Source of the DNA: Acidobacteriaceae bacterium
GTDB taxonomy: Bacteria > Acidobacteriota > Terriglobia > Terriglobales > Acidobacteriaceae
Direction: 5' to 3'
DNA length: 9,258 bases
Assembly: GCA_030042915.1 (NCBI GenBank)
Contig: JASHYS010000285.1
Location: forward strand, 1 to 9,258
Shown here: one piece after another, positions 1 through 6,889 of the stretch
How positions within the stretch are numbered: the stretch's first letter is position 1
How the letters are laid out: every line of letters starts with the position of its first letter
Notes under the pieces: model-generated
What the model saw: the letters and a program-made list of their open reading frames with translations, nothing else
The model's database searches: none
What the model was told of the DNA's origin: nothing
Made by a program: the position numbers and the translations under genes

Positions 1-938
1 TCGGTGGCTGGCCGCTGAAGATTCACGCTGGCCACCCGCTCCAAGGCAACCACCAGGCTGCCCAACGCCTCAAAATCCTTGTTTCCGGCCAGCGATGGAG
101 CCTGCTTCAGGTTGCGATGCACCACGGCGATGGCGCCGCAGACATTGCGAATCTCGTGCGCCAGAGCACTGACGGCGATACGCGAGCCTTCCAGGAGCTG
201 GTGCAATCCTGAGACCTCGTGAGCGCGGAGATCTTCCGATATGTCCAGCACCATCGCGGTTAATCGCGCGCCGGCGCGGGTTTGATAGGTCGAGAAGCAG
301 ATGTCGGCAAGAAAAGCCTCGCCATCCTCGCGCAGCCCGCGCGCTTGCATCACCGCGCGCAGAAGTTGCAGCGAAGTATCGTTCATGGGGATGTTCTTGA
401 GGGCCGGGAAATAGCCGTCGATCGGCTTTCCGGGCAGCATCCCCGGCGCGGCGCCCAACATGCGATGTGCAGCTCCGTTGGCCATCAGCACTGAGCCGGC
501 AGCGTCGGCCGTGACGATGGCCACAGGAGAGCTCTCGATGAGGATCTCCAGTTGCTCCTCGGCGTCGCGGCGCGCATCGCGCTCGCGCTCAATCTCGTGA
601 AGATTTTCGGCGGCGGCGCGCCGGCTCAAATTCACTTCACGGATAAACAGGCCGGCAACGACGAAGGCTGCGAAGTGAATGACCACGCGCGAAGTTCCCA
701 TGCGCACGTTCCAGGGAAGATCGCCGAACCGCTCCGCTAGAAACGTGCAGAGCCCCGCAGCGGCGACCACCGTTGGCCGTCCCGCAACGCTGCCGATCAG
801 CAGCATGGGAATCAGATAGAGGAATCCGAGCGCCACCTCGCCGATGACCCACCAGTCGACCAGCGCAACCACGGCGATGAGGATAGCTGCTTTAAGGAGA
901 ACGACTCCGCGGCTCCCCTGAAACAACAATGCAAACAT
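1..938 (-). CDS. PAS-domain sensor histidine kinase, N-terminal part (runs off left edge)
   Basis: Partial inner-membrane sensor histidine kinase; the first 312 residues are visible and the reading frame stays open to the window edge. Residues about 14-98 hold four hydrophobic segments (about 14-30, 36-52, 54-67 and 84-98). A charged linker at 101-130, rich in Arg and Glu, looks like a signalling coiled coil. A PAS-like domain follows at about 131-235, opening with ILIESSPVAIVTADAAG and ending near LDISEDL. The HisKA H-box is ALAHEIRN, with the presumed phosphoacceptor His261 (codon 158-156). The HATPase_c domain is expected beyond position 1. I chose ATG 938 because AGGTGA (positions 946-941) precedes it and the hydrophobic domain starts soon after; an in-frame GTG at 944 is an alternative start. 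The H-box departs from the usual HExxNPL, reading HEIRNVC. The gene is divergent from the efflux operon. Its signal and its partner regulator are not visible. The kinase identity is secure; the function is unknown. Confidence 0.88.
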   Translation of the reverse strand, partial: MFALLFQGSRGVVLLKAAILIAVVALVDWWVIGEVALGFLYLIPMLLIGSVAGRPTVVAAAGLCTFLAERFGDLPWNVRMGTSRVVIHFAAFVVAGLFIREVNLSRRAAAENLHEIERERDARRDAEEQLEILIESSPVAIVTADAAGSVLMANGAAHRMLGAAPGMLPGKPIDGYFPALKNIPMNDTSLQLLRAVMQARGLREDGEAFLADICFSTYQTRAGARLTAMVLDISEDLRAHEVSGLHQLLEGSRIAVSALAHEIRNVCGAIAVVHRNLKQAPSLAGNKDFEALGSLVVALERVASVNLQRPAT

Positions 939-1027
939 GTTCACCTGCGAGGGCCCGCAAATGCATGCGGCAAGATTCAGTTGCCAGTCATCGCAAATTC
1001 GCGCCCACACGTAGTTTATAAAGGCCA

Positions 1028-1055
1028 GATATAGATTACATATGGAAATTGTAAA
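1028..1055 (-). promoter_or_regulatory. Candidate sigma70-type promoter for the histidine kinase
   Basis: Read on the minus strand, TTTACA (1055-1050, 5 of 6 to the -35 consensus) is followed after 16 bases by TATATC (1033-1028, 4 of 6 to the -10 consensus). Transcription would begin near position 1020 and give a leader of about 80 bases before ATG 938. The surrounding AT-rich sequence contains other TATA-like words, for example TATAAA just downstream on the same strand, so the exact -10 is uncertain. Confidence 0.35.
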
Positions 1056-1083
1056 GAGAATCTGATGGCAAGCTGCTGTTTGT

Positions 1084-1136
1084 CCGAAAGATAGCCTTGG
1101 CTTGTCCTGTCGATAGCATCAACCGCCGAAAGATAG
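1084..1136. repeat. 11-bp direct repeat CCGAAAGATAG, two copies
   Basis: CCGAAAGATAG occurs exactly at 1084-1094 and again at 1126-1136, 42 bp apart start to start. The sub-word GATAG occurs a third time between them at 1112-1116, so the three GATAG copies start at 1090, 1112 and 1132. The spacings of 22 and 20 bp are close to two helical turns each, which would place them on one face of the DNA. The downstream copy ends six bases before a TTGACC word that could serve as the -35 of the efflux operon. An activator or repressor site is a reasonable inference; chance is not excluded. Confidence 0.45.
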
Positions 1137-1142
1137 GTCTTA

Positions 1143-1172
1143 TTGACCCGGCGTTTCTTCTATTCTCAAAAT
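1143..1172 (+). promoter_or_regulatory. Candidate promoter for the efflux operon
   Basis: TTGACC at 1143-1148 matches the -35 consensus at 5 of 6 bases. CAAAAT at 1167-1172 matches the -10 consensus at only 4 of 6, with an 18-bp spacer. Transcription would begin near 1180, about 67 bases before the chosen start codon. The weak -10 and long spacer would suit a promoter that needs an activator, which agrees with the direct repeats immediately upstream. TATTCT at 1161-1166 is another possible -10, but its spacing from TTGACC is only 12 bases. Confidence 0.25.
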
Positions 1173-1246
1173 TGAATTTCGCGAAGAGACCTGCCTGTTT
1201 CGATTCGTCCGACCGATGCGCGAGAATGGAATCTACCGGAGAAACC

Positions 1247-2536
1247 ATGCGCCATTCGAAATCGAATTTCAGAGCCGCCTGCGCGCGTGCTTTGAGCCTG
1301 CTTTTGCTCGTCGCGAGCGTCCCAGCATTTGCGCAGCAGGCCCTGACGTGGGATCAAGTGAGGGCGAAGTTTGAAGCCAGCAATCCCGCGCTGAAGGCGG
1401 ATGCCGACAACGTCGACGAGATGAAGGCCGAGGAGATCACGGCATTCCTCAGACCGAACCCGCAGTTCACGTTTTCCACCGACGGCACGCAGCTGGCTCC
1501 CTATCGCGGTGTGTGGGAGCCGCTGGCAGGAACCCAGTGGCAGCCAAACTTCAGTTACCTGCACGAGCGCGATCACAAGCGCGAACTCCGCCTGGAGAGC
1601 GCGCAGGAAGGCACGCGCATCACGCAGTCGCAACACGAAGACCTGGACCGAAATATGGTGTTCACCCTGCGCACGGCCTTTGTGGCCACGCTCCAGGCCA
1701 AGTTTGTTCTCGATCTGGCCAAAGCCGACCTGGAGTACTACGACAAGATCATCGACGTCAGCCGCGAGCGCCTGAAAGCAGGCGACATTGCGCAAATCGA
1801 TTTCGACCGCATCGAGCTGCTGCGCGTGCAATACGAGTCGGAGATCGAGACGGCCATTGTGAACCTGCGCACGGCCAAGATTCAGCTGCTGCAATTGATC
1901 GACGATCGCACGCCAGTGGACCAGTTCGACGTGACGGGACCGTTCGATTTCAGTGAGAATCTCCAGCCTTTGGATGCTTATCGCGACGCGGCGCTGGCGG
2001 CGCGTCCAGATCTCGCGGCGGCGCTCCAGACCATTCAGCAATCAGAGACCAACCACAAGCTGGCCATCTCGAACGGATCAACCGACCCGACCTGGAGCGT
2101 CTGGTATACGAACAACCCCTCCTTCAACAATGCATACGATGAAAACACGCTGGGCCTGAGCGTAAGCGTTCCACTGCGCATCTTCGACCGCAACCAGGGG
2201 GAGAAGAAGCGCACCCTGATCGACATTGATCGCAGCCAGCAGGCCAGCGAAGCCGCGCGTGCGCAGGTATTCGGCGACGTGGACACGGCCTACGAGCTGG
2301 TGCGCAGCAATATCGCTCTGCTGAAGCCCTACAAGGAAAAGTACAACGACGAGGCGCTGCGGGTACGCGACACGGTGAGCTATGCCTACTTCCACGGCGG
2401 AGCCTCGCTGATGGACTTTCTGAATGCGCAAAGCGACTACCGGCAAGTGCAACTGGCCTATGCGCAGCTGCTGGGCGCATATTTGACCGCTGCCGGCCAA
2501 CTCAATCTTGCCGTCGGACGCGAGGTGATCCCATGA
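1247..2536 (+). CDS. TolC/CzcC-family outer membrane efflux channel
   Basis: A 429-residue outer-membrane factor forming the exit duct of the tripartite pump encoded with the next two genes. A signal peptide is evident: basic n-region (MRHSKSNFR), hydrophobic core LSLLLLVASVPA, and probable cleavage after AFA at residue 29, leaving QQALTW. The mature protein shows the two-fold repeated helical architecture of the family. Helices lie at about 33-70 and 125-210, a second repeat starts near AARPDLAAAL (251-260), and the strand-turn GLSVSVPLRIFDRNQGEK (303-320) is typical of CzcC-like proteins. The length fits CzcC (about 420 residues). ATG 1247 is chosen because GGAGA lies at 1238-1242 and the signal peptide begins there. 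The frame is open upstream to a TTG at 1097, and an ATG exists at 1226, but both would bury the signal peptide. The last codons overlap the adaptor start as ATGA. The family is certain; the substrate is not shown. Confidence 0.92.
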   Translation: MRHSKSNFRAACARALSLLLLVASVPAFAQQALTWDQVRAKFEASNPALKADADNVDEMKAEEITAFLRPNPQFTFSTDGTQLAPYRGVWEPLAGTQWQPNFSYLHERDHKRELRLESAQEGTRITQSQHEDLDRNMVFTLRTAFVATLQAKFVLDLAKADLEYYDKIIDVSRERLKAGDIAQIDFDRIELLRVQYESEIETAIVNLRTAKIQLLQLIDDRTPVDQFDVTGPFDFSENLQPLDAYRDAALAARPDLAAALQTIQQSETNHKLAISNGSTDPTWSVWYTNNPSFNNAYDENTLGLSVSVPLRIFDRNQGEKKRTLIDIDRSQQASEAARAQVFGDVDTAYELVRSNIALLKPYKEKYNDEALRVRDTVSYAYFHGGASLMDFLNAQSDYRQVQLAYAQLLGAYLTAAGQLNLAVGREVIP

Positions 2537-3672
2537 CGAGGTATCCCATTTTCAAAGTCACGTGCTGTGTGACCGCTTTGCTTTTGCTGGGGGGGTGCAA
2601 GAAGAATTTCGACCCGGCCAGCGGCGCGGCGTCTCCCGCGCAGGCCGTGGAAACCGGCGACGCGGGCATTGTGAATGTGGATCATCCGGAACAATATCCC
2701 ACGGTGGCTGCCGGCCGCATCGACGAACCGGACAAGCTGGATGTAACGGGTTCGGTGTTCCCCGATATTGCGCGTGAAATTCCCGTGATTTCCATGGCCA
2801 ATGGCCGCGTGGTCGACATCAAGGCGCGGCTCGATGACTACGTAAAGAAGGGCCAGCTGCTGTTCAGCGTGCAGAGCCCCGACATCAGCGGCGCCTTCGA
2901 CACCTATGTGAAGGCCGTGGCAGACGAACAGCTGGCCAATAAAGCGTACCTGCGCGCGCAGGATCTCTATCAGCACGGAGCGATTTCGCAGGCGATGGTG
3001 GAACAGGCCGAGGATGCCGAGAAGGATGCCAAAGCCGACCTGGTTGCCGCGGAAGAGCAGTTGAAGATCTTCGGTGTAGACAAGGAAAAGCCCAGCCCCA
3101 TTGTGAATGTGTACGCGCCGGCCACCGGCGTCATCGTGGCGCAGAACATTACCGAGGCAGCCGCGACGGGTGTGTCGCTTTCAGGAACCGCTACGGCATT
3201 CACCATCGCCGACCTGAGCTCAGTTTGGATTCTTTGCGATGTCTACGAGAACGACCTGGCGAAGGTGCACCTGGGGCAGGAAGCGCAGATCAAGCTGACT
3301 GCGTATCCCGGCCAGTCGCTTACCGGCCGAGTCAGCGATATCGGGCCCGTTCTGGATCCCACCATTCGCACTGCCAAGGTGCGTATCGAGGTCGCCAATC
3401 CCGGGATTCTTCGCCTGGGGATGTTTGCCACCGCGACATTGCTGAGCCGGACCAAGGTAACGCACGCTACGGTGCCGGCGACCGCAATCCTTCACCTGCA
3501 CGACCGTGAATGGGTGTTTGAGCCGGCGGGGCAAGGGCAATTCAAGCGCGTGCCGGTTGACGGCGGCAACATGCTGCCGGGAGGCCAGCAGGAAATCCTG
3601 TCGGAGCTGCCGCCGGGACAGCAAGTGGTCAAGGACGTCTTGAACCTTGAAGCTACGGTGGAGGCGCAATGA
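2533..3672 (+). CDS. RND efflux periplasmic adaptor lipoprotein (CzcB/CusB type)
   Basis: A 379-residue membrane-fusion protein that bridges the RND pump and the outer-membrane channel. The N-terminus is a lipoprotein signal: hydrophobic core VTALLLLGG followed by Cys22, so the mature protein should be lipid-anchored. The barrel-sandwich (lipoyl-like) domain is split, with half one at about 83-115 (SMANGRVVDIKARLDDYVKKGQ) and half two at about 193-224 (VYAPATGVIVAQ). Between them, residues about 118-178 form an Ala/Glu/Lys-rich helical hairpin. A beta-barrel follows at about 230-300 (VWILCDVYENDLAKV, then DPTIRTAKVRIEVANPG), then a membrane-proximal domain to the end. No Met-rich N-terminal metal site like that of CusB is visible. 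ATG 2533 overlaps the upstream stop as ATGA, and the gene's own stop overlaps the pump start in the same way, so translation is probably coupled. A run of seven G residues (2589-2595) encodes part of the lipobox. Confidence 0.93.
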   Translation: MTRYPIFKVTCCVTALLLLGGCKKNFDPASGAASPAQAVETGDAGIVNVDHPEQYPTVAAGRIDEPDKLDVTGSVFPDIAREIPVISMANGRVVDIKARLDDYVKKGQLLFSVQSPDISGAFDTYVKAVADEQLANKAYLRAQDLYQHGAISQAMVEQAEDAEKDAKADLVAAEEQLKIFGVDKEKPSPIVNVYAPATGVIVAQNITEAAATGVSLSGTATAFTIADLSSVWILCDVYENDLAKVHLGQEAQIKLTAYPGQSLTGRVSDIGPVLDPTIRTAKVRIEVANPGILRLGMFATATLLSRTKVTHATVPATAILHLHDREWVFEPAGQGQFKRVPVDGGNMLPGGQQEILSELPPGQQVVKDVLNLEATVEAQ

Positions 3673-6600
3673 TTCGGAGGCTGGTCGACTTCGCACTTCG
3701 GAGCCGCTTCCTCATCCTGGCCCTCGGGATTTTGCTCTTCGGGTGGGGCATGGTTTCCTTTCATCGCCTTCCCGTCGAAGCTTATCCCGACGTGGCCAAC
3801 AATTATGTCGATGTAATTGCGCAGTGGCCGGGCATCAGCGCCGAGCAAATCGAGCAACAGGTCACCATCCCCATCGAGACCATCATGAACGGAATTCCCG
3901 GCATCGCCCACGTGCGCTCGTGGTCGATCTTCGGGTTATCGACGGTGGAGATGGTTTTTGGTGAAGACACCACCGACTTCGAGAACCGGGAACGCGTGAT
4001 GGAGCGGCTGGCGCAGGTGACGCTGCCCAACAACATTGTGCCGCAGATGGGAACCGACTGGAGTCCGGTGGGGCAGATTTACTTCTACACTCTGCGCAGC
4101 ACCAACCCCGAATACGACGTCATGAACGTGAAGACGCAGGAAACGTGGGTGGTTGAGAAGAACCTGAAATCGGTTCCCGGCGTCGTGGATATCAATCCTT
4201 TCGGAGGACCGACGCGTGAATACCAGGTCCGTCTCGATCCGGAGAAGCTGATCGACTACGGGCTGAGCATCGCCCAGGTAGAGCAGCAACTGACAAATAA
4301 CAACGCCAACGGCGGCGGTAGCTTTATCCAGGAGGGCCAGCAGGAAGTGAACGTGCGCGAGGTCGGCCTGGTGCGCAACGTTCAGGACATCGGGGACACG
4401 GTGATCACCACCAAGGCGGGTACGCCGATCCGCGTGAAGGATCTCGGCGTTGTCGAACAAGGCCCCATGATCCGGCTGGGCCAGTTCGGCGACGCCTTTC
4501 GCGCCAAAGATGGCCGGTTAATCGACAACGACGACGTGGTCTCGGGAATTGTGGCGCTGCAAAAGGGCGCCAATGCGCAGCCTACGCTCGACGGCGTCAA
4601 CGCCAAGGTCAAGCAAATGAACGATCAGATCCTGCCCAAGGGCGTAACCCTTCAGGCGTTCATCGACCGCAGCGATCTGCTCCGCTTCACCACGCACACG
4701 GTGCTGCATAACCTCGGCGCGGGCATGATCCTGGTGGTCATTATTCTGTTTCTCTTCCTCGGCAATGTGCGCGGCGCGTTCATTGTGGCCTGCACCATTC
4801 CCTTTTCGCTGCTCTTCGCTGCCACCTGTCTTGACCTGCGCCAGATTCCCGCCAACCTGCTCTCCCTGGGCGCGTTGGATTTCGGCATGGTGGTCGACGG
4901 CGCCGTGGTGATGGTGGAAAACATCGTTCGCCATCTGTCGCGGAACGATAACACCCGCACGCCGGCGCAAAAGATTCGCGACGCTGCGCACGAAGTGCAA
5001 CGCCCGGTGTTTTACGCTATCGCCATCATTATTACTGCGTATCTGCCCATCTTTACGCTGCAGGCCGTGGAGGGAAGGTTGTTCCGGCCCATGGCGTGGA
5101 CCGTTGCGTTTGCGCTGCTGGGCGCACTCATCTTTTCCATCCTGATCGCGCCCGTTCTGGCCTCCATGTTGTTCAGCAAAGGCGCAAAGGAGTGGAGAAA
5201 CCCCGCCATGGAGTATCTGCGGGAGCGTTACCGCAACGGCGTCACTTGGGCCATCGAACATCACCGCCTGATGTTGAGCGTGGGCGTGGCTGCGTTTGTA
5301 CTGGCTGCCTTTCTCGCTTTCAGCGGCGTCATCGGCTCCGAGTTTCTGCCTCACCTGGACGAAGGTTCGTTGTGGGTGCGCGGAACCCTGGAGCAAAGCG
5401 TGGGGCCGGACCAAAGCATCCAAATCGCCAACCAGGCCAGGCTCCTGCTTTGTTCGTTTCCCGAAACCACCGAGTGCACCAGCCAAACCGGGCGCCCCGA
5501 CGACGGAACCGATCACACCGGATTTTTCAACACCGAATACTTTGTCGGACTGAAGCCGAAGGAAGAATGGCGGCCGGTCTTCCACGAAGACAAGGACAAT
5601 TTGATCGCCTCGATGCAGGATGAATTGGAGAAGAAGTTCCCTGGCGTGATTTGGGGATTCTCCCAACCCATCGAAGACAACATGGAAGAGGCGGTCAGCG
5701 GCGTGAAGGGCGAGCTGGCGACCAAGGTGTATGGCAGCGATCTGCACACGCTCGAAGATCTGGCAGACCAGGTTGAAACCGTGATGAGCCGCGTGCGGGG
5801 CATTACCGACCTGGGGGTATTTCAGGTCACCGGCCAGCCCGATCTCGACGTGACTGTAGACCGCGCCAAGGCCGCACGCTGGCAAATCAACGTGGCCGAC
5901 GTGCAAGACGCCGTACAAACCGCGGTAGGCGGCAACGCCCTCACGCAGGTATTGCGCGGCGAAGAAGTCTACAACCTGACGTTGCGCTATTTGCCGCAGT
6001 ACCGCGATACCCGGGAGGCAATCGAGAACATCCGCTTGCTGTCGCCCTCAGGCGAGCGCGTTTCGCTGGCTCAGCTTTGCGATGTGCGCGAAGCCGACGA
6101 AGGATCCGAAATTTATCGCGAGAACAACGAGCGCTATGTGGCCATCAAGTACAGCGTGCGCGACCGCGCCCTGGGCGATGCCGTGCGCGAGGCCATTCAA
6201 AAAGTGAACGACCAGGTAAAACTGCCGCGTGGCTATCACCTCGGCTGGGAGGGCGAGTACCAGAGCGAGGTCCGGGCCGAGGCGCGCATGGCCATCATCG
6301 TGCCGCTCACCGTGCTTCTGATCTTCATCATCCTGTACAGCATGTATCGGTCGCTCAAGTGGGCGTTGCTGATTCTGGCCACGGTGGCCATGGCCAGCCT
6401 GGGCGGCGTGCTGGTCCTGCTGGCCACGCATACCAATTTCAGCGTCTCGTCGGAGGTTGGATTCCTGGCGCTCTTCGGCGTCTCGGTGCAGACAGGCGTC
6501 ATCATGCTGGAATACATCAACCAGCTCAGGGCCAGCGGCTACACCATCAAGGATGCCGCAGTGCGCGGCGCAGTGCTGCGCTTACGCCCCATCATGATGA

Positions 6601-6809
6601 CCATGCTGGTGGCGACGCTGGGCCTGTTGCCCGCCGCACTCTCGCACGACATCGGATCCGATTCGCAACGCCCGTTTGCGATTGTGATTGTGGGCGGACT
6701 GATGACCAATCTGGCTATGAGCATCTTCCTACTCCCCACGCTCTACGTGTGGGTCTCGCGCAAGAACGACATTCTGCCGGCTCATGAAGCGGAGTTTGCA
6801 GGTGAATAG
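3669..6809 (+). CDS. CzcA/CusA-family heavy-metal RND efflux pump (inner-membrane permease)
   Basis: A 1046-residue RND transporter, full length for the family, that exchanges protons for substrate in the inner membrane. Twelve transmembrane helices can be placed: about 12-31, 346-366, 369-388, 395-418, 446-466, 472-499, 533-553, 873-893, 897-919, 926-948, 971-993 and 1003-1028. The two large periplasmic loops lie after TM1 and TM7. TM4 carries DFGMVVDGAVVMVEN with Asp404, Asp410 and Glu417, the proton-relay pattern of heavy-metal RND pumps. FLPHLDEGSLWVRGTL (559-574) and SQPIEDN...SGVKG (665-681) are conserved porter-domain segments. By eye, the CusA methionine positions 573, 623 and 672 correspond to Arg571, Asn621 and Glu674, which argues against Cu(I)/Ag(I). 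Cys595 and Cys603 in the second periplasmic loop are noteworthy. The start overlaps the adaptor stop as ATGA. The family is certain; the metal, or even metal specificity, is inferred. Confidence 0.95.
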   Translation: MIRRLVDFALRSRFLILALGILLFGWGMVSFHRLPVEAYPDVANNYVDVIAQWPGISAEQIEQQVTIPIETIMNGIPGIAHVRSWSIFGLSTVEMVFGEDTTDFENRERVMERLAQVTLPNNIVPQMGTDWSPVGQIYFYTLRSTNPEYDVMNVKTQETWVVEKNLKSVPGVVDINPFGGPTREYQVRLDPEKLIDYGLSIAQVEQQLTNNNANGGGSFIQEGQQEVNVREVGLVRNVQDIGDTVITTKAGTPIRVKDLGVVEQGPMIRLGQFGDAFRAKDGRLIDNDDVVSGIVALQKGANAQPTLDGVNAKVKQMNDQILPKGVTLQAFIDRSDLLRFTTHTVLHNLGAGMILVVIILFLFLGNVRGAFIVACTIPFSLLFAATCLDLRQIPANLLSLGALDFGMVVDGAVVMVENIVRHLSRNDNTRTPAQKIRDAAHEVQRPVFYAIAIIITAYLPIFTLQAVEGRLFRPMAWTVAFALLGALIFSILIAPVLASMLFSKGAKEWRNPAMEYLRERYRNGVTWAIEHHRLMLSVGVAAFVLAAFLAFSGVIGSEFLPHLDEGSLWVRGTLEQSVGPDQSIQIANQARLLLCSFPETTECTSQTGRPDDGTDHTGFFNTEYFVGLKPKEEWRPVFHEDKDNLIASMQDELEKKFPGVIWGFSQPIEDNMEEAVSGVKGELATKVYGSDLHTLEDLADQVETVMSRVRGITDLGVFQVTGQPDLDVTVDRAKAARWQINVADVQDAVQTAVGGNALTQVLRGEEVYNLTLRYLPQYRDTREAIENIRLLSPSGERVSLAQLCDVREADEGSEIYRENNERYVAIKYSVRDRALGDAVREAIQKVNDQVKLPRGYHLGWEGEYQSEVRAEARMAIIVPLTVLLIFIILYSMYRSLKWALLILATVAMASLGGVLVLLATHTNFSVSSEVGFLALFGVSVQTGVIMLEYINQLRASGYTIKDAAVRGAVLRLRPIMMTMLVATLGLLPAALSHDIGSDSQRPFAIVIVGGLMTNLAMSIFLLPTLYVWVSRKNDILPAHEAEFAGE

Positions 6810-6889
6810 ATCGCGGCGCTGCCGGCCGCTTGGCGCAACCGCAGCTCTCAGCATCGCCCTGCATTAAGACAAGCCGGAGTGGAGGACAG
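6810..6889 (+). other. Gap between pump gene and aldolase gene
   Basis: These 80 bases follow the TAG of the pump gene and end with the Shine-Dalgarno GGAGG (6881-6885), four bases before the aldolase ATG. A short GC inverted repeat (GCGGC 6813-6817 with GCCGC 6825-6829, 7-base loop) is present, but no T-run follows it, so it is not a convincing intrinsic terminator. No clear promoter is visible. Read-through transcription from the efflux operon is therefore possible. Confidence 0.5.

Larger units (their letters stand above)
939..1246. promoter_or_regulatory. Divergent intergenic control region
   Basis: These 308 bases separate the start of the histidine kinase gene from the start of the efflux operon. 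The part around 1015-1060 and 1155-1180 is clearly more AT-rich than the flanking genes. I see no convincing gene in it. It holds a candidate leftward promoter, a pair of 11-bp direct repeats, a candidate rightward promoter, and a small palindrome AAATTGAATTT at 1169-1179. The Shine-Dalgarno sequences of both flanking genes lie at its ends. It is the only evident place where transcription of the three efflux genes could start, because the genes themselves overlap. Confidence 0.7.

Noticed and set aside
1169..1179. Palindrome AAATTGAATTT as a regulator operator
   Set aside because: It has 5-bp arms of only A and T in an AT-rich stretch, so it is easily due to chance. It matches no operator I can name.
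1097..1246. N-terminal extension of the outer-membrane channel starting from TTG 1097 (or ATG 1226)
   Set aside because: The extension would place 50 (or 7) residues before a clear signal peptide. ATG 1247 has a GGAGA Shine-Dalgarno at proper spacing and a normal n-region.
1166..2041. Long open frame of 291 codons on the minus strand opposite the channel gene
   Set aside because: It is antisense to a well-supported gene, and its composition (rich in Arg, Leu, Gln, His) is that of a reverse-frame shadow. No family motif is visible.
4518..5918. Long open frame of 466 codons on the minus strand opposite the RND pump gene
   Set aside because: It lies wholly inside the conserved pump gene. It is rich in His, Gln, Gly and Ala with no recognisable domain, as expected for an antisense shadow in GC-rich DNA.
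6813..6829. GC-rich hairpin after the pump gene as a rho-independent terminator
   Set aside because: The stem is only 5 bp with a 7-base loop, and no T-rich tract follows.
6830..6889. N-terminal extension of the aldolase from TTG 6830
   Set aside because: No Shine-Dalgarno precedes the TTG. The added residues do not resemble the family, and ATG 6890 follows GGAGG by four bases.
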